A stretch of DNA of 64,000 nt. Origin: Clostridia bacterium (GTDB lineage Bacteria > Bacillota > Clostridia > UMGS1883). Positions 52,026 through 60,683 of this stretch are shown here, piece by piece. A program made the translations under genes and the position numbers. The DNA is taken from contig JAFUOO010000005.1 of assembly GCA_017472685.1 (NCBI GenBank), positions 161,738 through 225,737 of the forward strand, in the 5' to 3' direction. Each line of letters begins with the position of its first letter. Position 1 is the stretch's first letter. The notes beneath the pieces were generated by a model. It was not told the DNA's origin and did no database searches. It saw only the letters and a list, made by a program, of their open reading frames with translations.

Positions 52026-52502
52026 GTGTTGGTATTGACAGACAAGAAAGCTGTCTGCGAAAAGTATTTTGACAGTATTTACCGTCTTGTTCTTTGCCGT
52101 GCAAAGAGTAAGGACGCTACTGACGATATAGTGCAGGAGGTTTTCTATAAATACATAAAATGCGATAAGGAGTTTGAAACAGAGGAGCATGTGAAGGCAT
52201 GGCTTATACGTGTTGCAATAAATGCGTCAAACAGCTATTTTACGTCCAGCTGGTTTAAAAAGACAGAGCCGCTTAACGAAAACATGACCTTTGATACACA
52301 GGAGAAAAGCGATGTGTATTATGCTGTTATGGATCTCCCGCAGAAGTACCGCACGGTTATTCACTTGTTCTATTACGAGGATCTTCCCGTTGCCAAGATT
52401 GCGCAGTATCTGGGGTCTAACGAATCCACCGTTAAATCTCAGCTTAAGCGCGGCAGGGAGATGCTTGCGGCAAAGCTCAAAGGAGAATACGATTATGTTT
52501 AG
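52026..52502 (+). CDS. ECF-type RNA polymerase sigma factor
   Basis: 158 residues from GTG 52026, 7 bases after GGAGGAGGT. Sigma region 2: FDSIYRLVLCRAKSKDATDDIVQEVFYKYI (the DDIVQEVF block), then HVKAWLIRVAINAS. Region 4: LPQKYRTVIHLFYYEDLPVAKIAQYLGSNESTVKSQLKRGREML, a typical HTH. No C-terminal extension. The next gene overlaps by 8 bases and encodes a membrane protein with a cytoplasmic N-terminus, the usual anti-sigma position. A GCAACTTTTT motif at 51976-51985 resembles the AAC-containing -35 of ECF-dependent promoters and hints at autoregulation. Confidence 0.93.
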   Translation: MLVLTDKKAVCEKYFDSIYRLVLCRAKSKDATDDIVQEVFYKYIKCDKEFETEEHVKAWLIRVAINASNSYFTSSWFKKTEPLNENMTFDTQEKSDVYYAVMDLPQKYRTVIHLFYYEDLPVAKIAQYLGSNESTVKSQLKRGREMLAAKLKGEYDYV

Positions 52503-53505
52503 AGAATTGTATAAAGAAGCAAATGACAGTATCAAGGGCGACAGAATAGTCCTTGACAGAGCATTTCTTAAGGCGGCTCAGCCTGCTAAGAAAAAGAGCC
52601 CTGTAATTAAATATTCGTTTATAGGCACGGCAGCACTTGCTGTGATAGTTTTAGGCGCTGTGTTCTTAAACCCTTCTGTTTTCACAAACCGCACTGAAAC
52701 CATAGGAAAACCTGTAGACGAAACCCCCACCGAAAAGGAAACCGTGGTGAACACCTTACTTGCACCCGAGGTGGACTTTGTCGATGAAACCCCGGAGGAC
52801 GAGGTTGTGGTGGAAGCTGTGGCAGAAAAGACTGTGGATGCTAAAGTGGAGAAAAAGGTTCCTACCAAAAAAGCACCCGGGCAGAAAAGTGGAAGTGTGC
52901 AGGCGTCAAACGAAACCGGAGGCGACACGGGCGGCGACGGTGAAGGTGAGCCTGACGGGGCAGGAGACGAAGCGGCTGTAGCGGATGAATACGCTGTTAT
53001 GACTTTAGGTCTCGACGGTGAGGACGAAGGAGTGTACGAAGGCGAAACAGAAGCTTTCGTTGGCTTTACACTCCGCAGACCGGGCGGTGATGCCGAGGAA
53101 GAGGCAACCGAAGAGGTAACTGAGGAAGCTACTGAAGAAATCACAGAAGAACTTACTGAGGAAGTAACCGAAGAAATGACCGAGGAAGAGACAGCGAAAG
53201 AAACTACAGAAGCAGAAGTTGGTGTGTTCTCATACATGTACGACAAGAGCGTATATGAAGCGGGCGAGTGGGGTGTTGTGACAGAAGGCTTTGCAAATAC
53301 CGACATCAGCCCCATTATGAACAGTGCCGATGCAATTGAACGAGCAAAAAACGAATGCACTGTTGAATATACTCGTACAACTGTATTCCGTGACAACATA
53401 GAAGACATGTGGCTGGTTAATTTCGGCACAGATGCATTGGGTGGCGACCAGAGCGTTTACATGAACAGCGACGGTATTACACAGCTTATTGTTTACGGTG
53501 AATAA
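52495..53505 (+). CDS. Anti-sigma-like membrane protein with Glu/Thr repeat
   Basis: 336 residues from ATG 52495, overlapping the sigma gene. Residues 1-38 would be cytoplasmic (MFRELYKEANDSIKGDRIVLD), followed by one membrane helix (~40-60, YSFIGTAALAVIVLGAVFL). The outside part has a long low-complexity region: acidic/Val-rich (~65-105), Lys-rich (~106-130), Gly/Asp/Glu-rich (~135-160), and seven or so tandem TEEx units (ATEEVTEEATEEITEELTEE, ~203-235). The C-terminal ~90 residues are a folded-looking domain (NSADAIERAKNECTVEYTRTT ... WLVNFGTDALGGDQSVYMN) that resembles PepSY-like sensor ends. Position and topology suggest the anti-sigma factor; it lacks a visible zinc-binding HxxxCxxC motif. 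Confidence 0.75.
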   Translation: MFRELYKEANDSIKGDRIVLDRAFLKAAQPAKKKSPVIKYSFIGTAALAVIVLGAVFLNPSVFTNRTETIGKPVDETPTEKETVVNTLLAPEVDFVDETPEDEVVVEAVAEKTVDAKVEKKVPTKKAPGQKSGSVQASNETGGDTGGDGEGEPDGAGDEAAVADEYAVMTLGLDGEDEGVYEGETEAFVGFTLRRPGGDAEEEATEEVTEEATEEITEELTEEVTEEMTEEETAKETTEAEVGVFSYMYDKSVYEAGEWGVVTEGFANTDISPIMNSADAIERAKNECTVEYTRTTVFRDNIEDMWLVNFGTDALGGDQSVYMNSDGITQLIVYGE

Positions 53506-53511
53506 TATTTG

Positions 53512-53551
53512 AAAAACGTGACACTCACATGGTTGGGTGTCACGTTTTTTT
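53512..53551 (+). terminator. Rho-independent terminator of the sigma operon
   Basis: AAAAACGTGACAC, 12-base loop, GTGTCACGTTTTTTT. Confidence 0.9.
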
Positions 53552-53553
53552 AA

Positions 53554-53581
53554 TTGACAATATTATTTTTAGATGTAAAAT
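53554..53581 (+). promoter_or_regulatory. Sigma-A promoter of the uxuA-uxuB-uxaC operon
   Basis: TTGACA (53554-53559), 16-base spacer, TAAAAT (53576-53581), 21 bases before the uxuA start. No obvious operator palindrome. Confidence 0.75.
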
Positions 53582-53602
53582 TAAATACAAGGAGTGATAA
53601 AA

Positions 53603-54673
53603 ATGGAAATGACACTTAGATACTATGGAAAAAACTTTGACACAGTAAAATTGGAGCATATATTTCAGATACCGGGTGTAAAGGGCGTTATCACAACACT
53701 TTACGACACAACCCCCGGTCAGGTGTGGAGCCGTGAGGCAATACAGGCACTCAAAAAAGAGGTTGCCGATGCAGGCGGGCATATATCGGGTATTGAAAGC
53801 GTCAACGTACACGATGCCATAAAGGCAGGCACATCCGAGCGGGATTTTTACATAGACAACTACATCGAAACACTTGAAAACTTAGGCAAGGAGGACATTC
53901 ACCTTGTGTGCTATAACTTTATGCCCGTTTTTGACTGGACACGAAGCGAGCTTGCAAGAGTCCGCCCCGACGGCTCAACTGTTTTAGCCTACAACAAAAA
54001 GGCGGTAGAAAGTATCAAGCCCGAGGAAATGTTTGACAGTATAAAAAATAACTCCAACGGCACCATCATGCCCGGCTGGGAGCCCGAACGCATGGAAAAA
54101 ATCAAGGAGCTTTTTGAGCTTTATAAAGACATTGACGAGGAAAAGCTTTTTGAAAACCTTTGCTATTTCTTAAAGCGGATTATGCCCGTGTGCAACAAGT
54201 ACGACATTAAAATGGCAATACATCCCGACGACCCGGCATGGAGCGTGTTTGGTCTGCCGAGGATTATAACAAACAAAAAGAATATCGAAAGAATGCTTAA
54301 AGCCGTTGACGATGTTCATAACGGCATAACCTTCTGCTCAGGCAGTTACGGCACAAACTTAGAAAACAACCTGCCCGACATGATACGCTCCTTCAAGGGC
54401 AGAATTCATTTTGCACACGTAAGAAACCTTAAGTTCAATTCCCCCGACGATTTTGAAGAATCCTGCCATTTATCTTCCGACGGAAGCTTTGACATGTACG
54501 AAATTATGAAAGCACTTTACGACATTGGCTTTGATGGACCCATCCGTCCCGACCACGGACGCATGATATGGGGCGAGGTTGCAATGCCCGGCTACGGTCT
54601 TTACGACAGAGCCCTGGGTGCATGCTACCTTGAGGGGCTCTGGGAAGCCATTGAAAAGGAGAATAAGAAATGA
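53603..54673 (+). CDS. uxuA: Mannonate dehydratase
   Basis: 356 residues from ATG 53603 (AAGGAG 8 bases upstream; the in-frame GTG at 53594 overlaps that site). It dehydrates D-mannonate to 2-keto-3-deoxygluconate in the glucuronate pathway. Visible: LRYYGKNFDTVKLEHIFQIPGVKGVITTLYD at the start, GHISGIESVNVHDAIKAG (~70), VCYNFMPVFDWTRSEL (~105), IKMAIHPDDPAWSVFGLPRI (~205, metal-binding His/Asp), FCSGSYGTNLENN (~250), FAHVRNLK and RPDHGRMIWGE (~325). First gene of a tight operon; its stop overlaps uxuB by 4 bases. Confidence 0.96.
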   Translation: MEMTLRYYGKNFDTVKLEHIFQIPGVKGVITTLYDTTPGQVWSREAIQALKKEVADAGGHISGIESVNVHDAIKAGTSERDFYIDNYIETLENLGKEDIHLVCYNFMPVFDWTRSELARVRPDGSTVLAYNKKAVESIKPEEMFDSIKNNSNGTIMPGWEPERMEKIKELFELYKDIDEEKLFENLCYFLKRIMPVCNKYDIKMAIHPDDPAWSVFGLPRIITNKKNIERMLKAVDDVHNGITFCSGSYGTNLENNLPDMIRSFKGRIHFAHVRNLKFNSPDDFEESCHLSSDGSFDMYEIMKALYDIGFDGPIRPDHGRMIWGEVAMPGYGLYDRALGACYLEGLWEAIEKENKK

Positions 54674-56088
54674 GCTGTCTTAAATGGAATTACGACCGCG
54701 AAAAAATGATTGCCGAAACAAAAGAAGCCCCCGAGTGGATGCACTTCGGCTACGGAAACATTTTCCGTGCCTTTCACGCAAGGCTGGCTCAGTCTCTTTT
54801 AAATGACGGGCACACTAATAAGGGCATCATTGCTGTTGAGGGCTTTGACAAGGAAATTGTAACAAAGGTTAGCCGACCCTTTGACGATGTAACGGTGGTT
54901 GTTACCTTTATGGGTGACGGCAGTGTTGAAAAGGAAGAGGTTGCATCCGTTGCAGAAAGCCTCACCTTTGACGATTGGGACAGGCTTTGTGAGGTTTTCA
55001 AAGCCGACAGCCTTAAGATGATTACCTTTACAATAACCGAAAAGGGCTACATTGTAACAGGCGACAAAGAGAGCTACATGGGAAAGGTGACAGCGCTTTT
55101 GTATGAACGCTACAAGGCTGGCAAGCCTCCCATTGCCCTTGTGAGCATGGACAACTGCTCACGTAACGGCGACAAGCTGAAGGCGGCTGTTAAATCCTTT
55201 GCAGCAGCATTTGATGATGAGGGCTTTGTTTCCTATGTTGAACAAACCAGCTTCCCATGGAGTATGATTGATAAAATAACCCCCCGACCCTCGGACGAGG
55301 TGCTCCGTATGCTTAAGGAGGAGGGCTTTTGTAACATGGAGCCCATTGTTACCGAGAAGAACACATACATTGCCCCCTTTGTAAATGGCGAGGAATGCGA
55401 ATATCTTGTGATTGAAGACAGCTTCCCCCAGGGGCATCCTTCAATTGAAAAGTGCGGCGTTATTTTTACAAGCCGCGCTCAGGTTGAAAAGGCAGAAAGG
55501 CTTAAGGTAACGGCGGCACTTAATCCTTTGCACACAGCCTTGGCTGTTCTGGGCTGCACCTTAGGCTACAAGAAAATATCCGACGAAATGAAGGATGGCG
55601 ACCTGGTAAGCCTCATTAAAGGCATTGCTTCTGAGGGGCTCAGTGTTGTAGAACGACCTGATGTAATGGATGCAGACAGCTTTGTTAATGATGTGCTCAC
55701 AAAGCGCCTGCCCAACCCGAGCCTGCCTGACACACCCCAGAGAATTGCAACAGACACCTCACAGAAGGTGGCAATCCGCTTTGGCGAAACAATAAAAGCC
55801 TATGGGGATAAAGCCAAGGAGCTCAGGTTTATTCCCATTGCAATTGCAGGCTGGCTCAGGTATCTGGACTCTATGGACGATGAGGGCAAAAGCTTTGAAT
55901 TAAGCCCCGACCCTATGCTTTACGAAATAACAAAAATGGATAAGGCTGAGCTTTTAAAGCGTAAGGACATTTTCGGTGTTGATTTGTTTTCTGTGGGCTT
56001 GGGCGATAAAATTCTTGGCATCTATAACGAAATGAAACAGGGCTCTGTAAGAAAAACACTTCAGCGCCACATGGAGGAATACAGATGA
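54670..56088 (+). CDS. uxuB: D-mannonate oxidoreductase / fructuronate reductase
   Basis: 472 residues of the long-chain mannitol dehydrogenase family: WMHFGYGNIFRAFHARLAQSLL is the nucleotide-binding start, then VSMDNCSRNGDKLKAAV (~160), YLVIEDSFPQG (~250), KLKVTAALNPLHTALAVLG-like LKVTAALNPLHTALAVLGC (~280, with the catalytic Lys and Asn-x-x-His), and RFIPIAIAGWLRYLD near the C-terminus. It reduces fructuronate to mannonate with NADH. Start and stop overlap uxuA and uxaC by 4 bases each, so the three proteins are translationally coupled. Confidence 0.95.
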   Translation: MSCLKWNYDREKMIAETKEAPEWMHFGYGNIFRAFHARLAQSLLNDGHTNKGIIAVEGFDKEIVTKVSRPFDDVTVVVTFMGDGSVEKEEVASVAESLTFDDWDRLCEVFKADSLKMITFTITEKGYIVTGDKESYMGKVTALLYERYKAGKPPIALVSMDNCSRNGDKLKAAVKSFAAAFDDEGFVSYVEQTSFPWSMIDKITPRPSDEVLRMLKEEGFCNMEPIVTEKNTYIAPFVNGEECEYLVIEDSFPQGHPSIEKCGVIFTSRAQVEKAERLKVTAALNPLHTALAVLGCTLGYKKISDEMKDGDLVSLIKGIASEGLSVVERPDVMDADSFVNDVLTKRLPNPSLPDTPQRIATDTSQKVAIRFGETIKAYGDKAKELRFIPIAIAGWLRYLDSMDDEGKSFELSPDPMLYEITKMDKAELLKRKDIFGVDLFSVGLGDKILGIYNEMKQGSVRKTLQRHMEEYR

Positions 56089-57485
56089 AAAGGTTTCTTG
56101 ACGAGGATTTTTGCCTGAAAAATGAGACGGCAAAAAAGCTTTATCATACCTATGCCGAAAACCTGCCCATAATTGACTACCATTGCCACCTTGACCCAAA
56201 GGACATTGCTCTGGATAAGGTTTTTGGAAGCCTTTCAGAATTATGGCTTTCGGGCGACCATTACAAGTGGCGACTTATGCGCGCTGACGGAGCAGAGGAA
56301 AAATACGTAACAGGCGATGGGGACGATAATGAAAAGCTCCGTCTTTGGGCAAAGGTTTTAGAAAAATCAATAGGCAACCCCTTGTACCATTGGAGCCACA
56401 TGGAGCTGAAAACATATTTTGACTACGAGGGTATATTAAAGGGCACAAATGCCGACATGGTTATGGAGCACTGCAAGCCATATTTTGAGTCAAAGCAGAT
56501 AAGCGCAAGACGGCTTATTGAAAAATCCAACGTGACACATATCTGCACAACGGATGACCCCGTTGACGATTTAAAATGGCATAAGAAGCTTTGTGAGGAC
56601 GAAACCTTTAAAACAAAGGTTTACCCCTCATGGCGACCCGATAAAATACTCAATTGTGAAAAGGATGGCTTCGCTTCTTACATCAAAAAGCTCTCCGAGA
56701 TGTCGGGCGTGGAAATAACAAGCCTTGATGGTTTAAAAACAGCAATAAAATTAAGAATAGAATACTTTGCCTCTCTTGGCACACGCACAGCCGACCACGG
56801 CTTGGATTATTGTTTTTATGCTCCCTGCGAGGAGTATGAGGCGCAGCAGATTTTTGAAAGAGCCCTCCGTGGTGAGGCTATAGCTGAAAGCGACGCATTG
56901 AAATATAAAAGTGCAATGCTTTTATTCATGGCGGAGGAATACTGTAAGAAGGATTGGGTCATGCAGCTTCATTACGGCTGCAGCCGTAACGTGAACACAC
57001 AGCTTTTTAATACACTTGGTGCCGATACGGGCATTGATTGCATTAACCCTATAAACCCATCGGGAAGCCTTGCAAAGCTCCTCGATGCATTTACCTCGAA
57101 GAGTGTGCTGCCAAAGACTGTTGTTTACAGCCTCGACCCATCTGAAAACGCAGCTATTGATACAATAATAGGCTGTTTTCAGGGAAAGGGTAAGGGCTAC
57201 GTTCAGCATGGTGCCGCATGGTGGTTCAACGACCACAAGACGGGTATGGAGGAGCATCTTAAGGCCTTGGCAGCAGGAGGCGTGCTTGGTAACTTTGTAG
57301 GCATGCTTACAGACTCCCGAAGCTTTGTGTCCTACACTCGGCATGACTACTTCCGCCGCATTTTCTGTAACCTTTTAGGCACATGGGTGGAGGAGGGCGA
57401 ATACCCCAATGATGAGGAAGCCCTTGGTAAAATCATTCAGGATGTTTGCTATAATAATGCATTTGAATACTTCAATTTGGCGTAA
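56085..57485 (+). CDS. uxaC: Glucuronate (uronate) isomerase
   Basis: 466 residues, the standard length. IIDYHCHLDPKDIALD (~25, metal-binding His-x-His), LSGDHYKWRLMRADG (~50), THICTTDDPVDDLKWH (~150), CFYAPCEEYEAQQIFERALRG, WVMQLHYGCSRNVN (~285), FQGKGKGYVQHGAAWWFNDHKTGM (~370) and MLTDSRSFVSYTRHDYFRR (~405) are all UxaC hallmarks. It converts glucuronate to fructuronate, the first step before UxuB and UxuA. The facing GH115 gene would supply (4-O-methyl)glucuronate. A terminator follows. Confidence 0.96.
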   Translation: MKRFLDEDFCLKNETAKKLYHTYAENLPIIDYHCHLDPKDIALDKVFGSLSELWLSGDHYKWRLMRADGAEEKYVTGDGDDNEKLRLWAKVLEKSIGNPLYHWSHMELKTYFDYEGILKGTNADMVMEHCKPYFESKQISARRLIEKSNVTHICTTDDPVDDLKWHKKLCEDETFKTKVYPSWRPDKILNCEKDGFASYIKKLSEMSGVEITSLDGLKTAIKLRIEYFASLGTRTADHGLDYCFYAPCEEYEAQQIFERALRGEAIAESDALKYKSAMLLFMAEEYCKKDWVMQLHYGCSRNVNTQLFNTLGADTGIDCINPINPSGSLAKLLDAFTSKSVLPKTVVYSLDPSENAAIDTIIGCFQGKGKGYVQHGAAWWFNDHKTGMEEHLKALAAGGVLGNFVGMLTDSRSFVSYTRHDYFRRIFCNLLGTWVEEGEYPNDEEALGKIIQDVCYNNAFEYFNLA

Positions 57486-57487
57486 CG

Positions 57488-57513
57488 AAAAAGCACCCAC
57501 AAGGGTGCTTTTT
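57488..57513. terminator. Terminator of the uxu operon
   Basis: AAAAAGCACCC-ACAA-GGGTGCTTTTT, symmetric. Confidence 0.92.
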
Positions 57514-57899
57514 GTGTATATCGATTTATGGGCATATTTAACAGTAAAACTAACCCCGTTCCACTAATGCCGCGTTTTTTCTCGTTTTGCTCTCTGACCG
57601 GCAGAAATTGCGAGTATCAGTTTCCGCTTCTTGCGAGCAATTTCAGTTTTCTCAGGTCGCTGAGTGCGTGCCTTTGAAAACGGTGCCGCAAAAGGGGCGA
57701 AACGAGAAAAAACAAAACCCACCAACCAGACACAGAACGTATTTTTATAATCTCCGCCCCTGCGAGGCCGCTTTGGGGTCCGGGGAATCGGAACCCCGGT
57801 GCTTTTGGTCCTTTTGGCATCAAAAGGACATAGCCGTCACACTCTGTGACAGTCCGTAGCTGTTGCCTTTATTGAGCCACGCCGCTAAGGCGTATTTTG
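57514..57899. other. Gene-free, strongly structured 386-base stretch
   Basis: Lies between the convergent uxaC and GH115 genes. Left part: 17-base arms GTTTTTTCTCGTTTTGC (57574-57590) and GCGAAACGAGAAAAAAC (57697-57713), one G-U/A-C change apart, enclose two inner helices: GAAATTGC/GCAATTTC (57604-57611 with 57637-57644) and GTTTTC/GAAAAC (57646-57651 with 57676-57681, continued by AGG/CCT). This makes a three-way-junction-like fold. Right part: three hairpins, CCGGGG/CCCCGG (57780-57799), GTCCTTTTG/CAAAAGGAC (57808-57829) and GTCACA/TGTGAC (57836-57850). Short open frames across it have no ribosome sites. It may be a structured RNA or a dispersed repeat; strand not decided. Confidence 0.55.
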
Positions 57900-60521
57900 T
57901 TATTTTATCGGAAATCCAAAGAGTGAATCGGGCATGGGTGAGGACGAGGTGTTAATAACAATTTTGTCAAATATTATGCCTGCATCCACACGGTAAACGT
58001 AAAGGTCGTGCCAACCCGGGGTGGAAACGGTTATTTCAAAATCAATATCTTCAATCATGTGCATAATGTTTTGCTTCCAGGTGCCCCCAACCGAGCGGTT
58101 GCCTGATAAAATGACAGGAGCATTATCGTCAATGCCTATTGCCAAGTGGCAACTTTTTTCGCTGCCGTCATCGCACTTGCCCTCGTTAAGGGTGGGTATA
58201 CGGTAAAGCTTGCCATTAAAGGTGCCACTTTTTTCAAAATGCACCCTGTAGCGAAGGCGGGCAGAGGTGGTTATATCCACCTCTTTTTCCGCACTAAAGG
58301 GCAGTGCGGTCATCGCATCGCCTATTCTGCCTGCGTCCTTTTCAACTGCCCAATAGGCGTTATCAGCACCCTTTATGCTTTCGGCAAAATCTGTGCAGTC
58401 GAGCACAATCAGCCCCTTGGGGAATGCTTCATCGGGAATGGGTGCATCGGTGTCGTCAGGGGTCATATACTTGTCATCATGCACTAAAAGCACACCCTCG
58501 TTCATGTTGAAATACGAGGCAGGGTGGTCGTAGTGAATAACCCTTGTCCATTTGTTATTATTACATGCCCAGTATTTTTCCTGCTCATGTATAATGCGCT
58601 CCTTAGCCCTTTGTGAAAGCTCCTTGTAGTAAAAGGCACACTTTAAGCTACCTTCCTTTGCGGCAAGGTTGTTCTTCCAAAGGTACACATATTCCTCACT
58701 CACATCACGGTAGGACAGAATGTGGTAATAAAGCTGTTCATAAAAGGCATCGCGGTCGGCAGGAGGAAGGGCATTGTAAATGTCGGTTGCCTCATGAGCC
58801 ATGCGGTTTGTTTTTTCCACAAGCCAGGTGCCCTCATTATCGTTAAAGGGGAAAAGCATCTCACGGGAGAAATAAGGGTTATTTACGTCCGATGGGTTTT
58901 CGTGACCGAAAAATTCTGCCTTTTTTATGCCGCACAGATGATAGAATTCTGTTGCAAGGGAGGCAACTTTTTTGGCACTCTGCCTGTTTATGTGAAAATC
59001 GCGCATTGCATGGGAAATGAGATATTCCTCAATATCATTGCCTGCATTTATATCCCAAGCCATTTTCAAAAACAGCTCCGTTACAATATCCCCGGGCTTA
59101 ATGTCGCCCACATTCAAAATCCAGTATGCGCGAGAGTTGCATTCATAGGCTCGCTTCATCTGGTGCGCCATGTAAAAAAGCTGTGTGGAATTAAGCCACA
59201 GATAGCTTTTTGGACTAAACCAGCTCCAGTAGGAGGAATGGTAATAAACGCCGCAGCCACCTTGGCGCATAGCTTCCTTTTTTGTGGGTGTCTGCCTGAG
59301 ATTGCCGTAGTTGTCCTCAGCCCACATAAGCATAACATCCTCGGGAATAAAGTCTTTTAAGCCGTCGTTATAAATATCCGCCATGCCCTTGTAGGGGATA
59401 AAAACCTGTGCTGCAGCGTCCTCGGCTCCGTAAACCTCTTTAATGAGCTTTCGCTGCTCTTTAATAACATCTGCCATCATGTTAACAAGGCTGTTATCGT
59501 AAAGGCTCAAATCCTTTGTTTCGGCGTTACCGTCATGTATGCCGCGTATGCCCAATGCCAGTATGCTTTCAAAGCTTTTATTTGTCTCAAGGCGTTCCTT
59601 CCAGTAGCCTAAAATTGCTTCTTTATTCTGTGTGTAGTCAAAGGAGCAGTTGTCCTGCCAGTTGTATTCACCGTAGTGGTTTTTTACGAACTCCTCCCAT
59701 TCGGACACGTTGCATCTTAGCATCATTTCGCAGTGTGACGATGCCATAACTATGCCGTAAAGTGATGCCTCGCGGGCATTTATGGGTATGCCACTCTCGT
59801 CCTTTGCGCTGTTGAAGGCTTCTGTGCCGGGGTGCATGGCAGGCCAGAGGGTGTTTGCCTTTAAGCGGAGGAGAAGCTCAAACACTCTGCGGTACAAATT
59901 AACGCCCGGTGCCTTCTCAAGAGGGAACTTTATTTTTGCCCAGTCAATAAGGCGCTCCTCGTCGTTTATAAATATGCCGCGGTATTTAACGCTTGGCTCC
60001 TTTGATATATACGGCTTTGAATAATCAACTTCAATTTCGTCTTTTACATTGACGCTTACATCGCTGAACCAGTACCAGGGCGAAACACCAATCTCCTCGG
60101 AGATGTGATATATGCCGTAGATTGCGCCGCGCAAATCACTGCCTGCAATAACAAGTGAATTGTCGACCTCTTTTATAACATAAGTCTCCCACTTGTTTTC
60201 AATCTGCTTCGCTTCGGGGAGCTTGCCCTCATGCATGAGCTTTTTAATAATTGCACTGTCCGATACGGTGCCGACAATTATGCCTTCGCCCTCGTGCAAA
60301 AGGGCAGGAGCAGCCTTGGCTTCTTTGAGCCTTTCGGCTACACGTGCACTGCTGTCTGAGAAAAGGCTTGATATATGCTTATAGTCAATTGCACCCGAAA
60401 CCATTGCAACATCCTGCCTCAGGTCATTAACGGCGCGGAGAAGGCTGTTGTGTAAAGCCTCATTTTCGTAAAATTTATCTGTTATAATGGAAATGGTGGT
60501 CTTTCCGTCAAATATTTTCAT
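57900..60521 (-). CDS. GH115 xylan alpha-1,2-glucuronidase
   Basis: 873 residues from the ATG at 60521 (GGGAGG 7 bases upstream); no signal peptide, so it should act inside the cell. GH115 pattern: LVIAGSDLRGAIYGIYHISEEIGVSPWYWFSDV (~125), PSVKYRGIFINDEERLIDWA (~180), LRLKANTLWPAMHPGTEAFN (~225), YGIVMASSHCEMMLR (~260), MLMWAEDNYGNLRQTP (~400), GGCGVYYHSSYWSWFSPKSYLWLNS (~425), WILNVGDIKPGD (~470), and a C-terminal beta-sandwich domain (~700-873). It removes (4-O-methyl)glucuronic acid from xylan oligomers or polymers. The convergent uxaC-uxuB-uxuA operon catabolises glucuronate, a strong functional match. Confidence 0.93.
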   Translation of the reverse strand: MKIFDGKTTISIITDKFYENEALHNSLLRAVNDLRQDVAMVSGAIDYKHISSLFSDSSARVAERLKEAKAAPALLHEGEGIIVGTVSDSAIIKKLMHEGKLPEAKQIENKWETYVIKEVDNSLVIAGSDLRGAIYGIYHISEEIGVSPWYWFSDVSVNVKDEIEVDYSKPYISKEPSVKYRGIFINDEERLIDWAKIKFPLEKAPGVNLYRRVFELLLRLKANTLWPAMHPGTEAFNSAKDESGIPINAREASLYGIVMASSHCEMMLRCNVSEWEEFVKNHYGEYNWQDNCSFDYTQNKEAILGYWKERLETNKSFESILALGIRGIHDGNAETKDLSLYDNSLVNMMADVIKEQRKLIKEVYGAEDAAAQVFIPYKGMADIYNDGLKDFIPEDVMLMWAEDNYGNLRQTPTKKEAMRQGGCGVYYHSSYWSWFSPKSYLWLNSTQLFYMAHQMKRAYECNSRAYWILNVGDIKPGDIVTELFLKMAWDINAGNDIEEYLISHAMRDFHINRQSAKKVASLATEFYHLCGIKKAEFFGHENPSDVNNPYFSREMLFPFNDNEGTWLVEKTNRMAHEATDIYNALPPADRDAFYEQLYYHILSYRDVSEEYVYLWKNNLAAKEGSLKCAFYYKELSQRAKERIIHEQEKYWACNNNKWTRVIHYDHPASYFNMNEGVLLVHDDKYMTPDDTDAPIPDEAFPKGLIVLDCTDFAESIKGADNAYWAVEKDAGRIGDAMTALPFSAEKEVDITTSARLRYRVHFEKSGTFNGKLYRIPTLNEGKCDDGSEKSCHLAIGIDDNAPVILSGNRSVGGTWKQNIMHMIEDIDFEITVSTPGWHDLYVYRVDAGIIFDKIVINTSSSPMPDSLFGFPIK

Positions 60522-60609
60522 AAGAATACCTCCCAAAGATTACATTAAGATTGTATATTTTATTTTGTGTAAAAACAATAGGAAAATGTTGAAAAAAACG
60601 GCATTTTCG

Positions 60610-60638
60610 TTGACAAAAAAGTGCTGAAGTGCTATAAT
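60610..60638 (+). promoter_or_regulatory. Sigma-A promoter of nfnAB
   Basis: TTGACA (60610-60615), 17-base spacer, TATAAT (60633-60638), both consensus. Confidence 0.85.
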
Positions 60639-60683
60639 TTTTAATTATATTAAGCGAATTTTCAGCTTTTGGAGGCGTTTTGT

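Noticed and set aside
52578..53429. 283-codon open frame on the minus strand, Ser/Thr/Val-rich
   Set aside because: It is the mirror of the low-complexity acidic region of the anti-sigma-like gene, has no ribosome site and matches nothing recognisable.
57773..57802. GGGGTCCGGGG...CCCCGG resembling a tRNA arm
   Set aside because: No cloverleaf, no T-loop GTTCGA-type sequence and no acceptor stem could be assembled around it.
57587..57859. 90-codon plus-strand and 68-codon minus-strand frames in the uxaC-GH115 gap
   Set aside because: They run through strong inverted repeats, lack ribosome sites and resemble no protein family; the stretch is better read as structured non-coding DNA or RNA.
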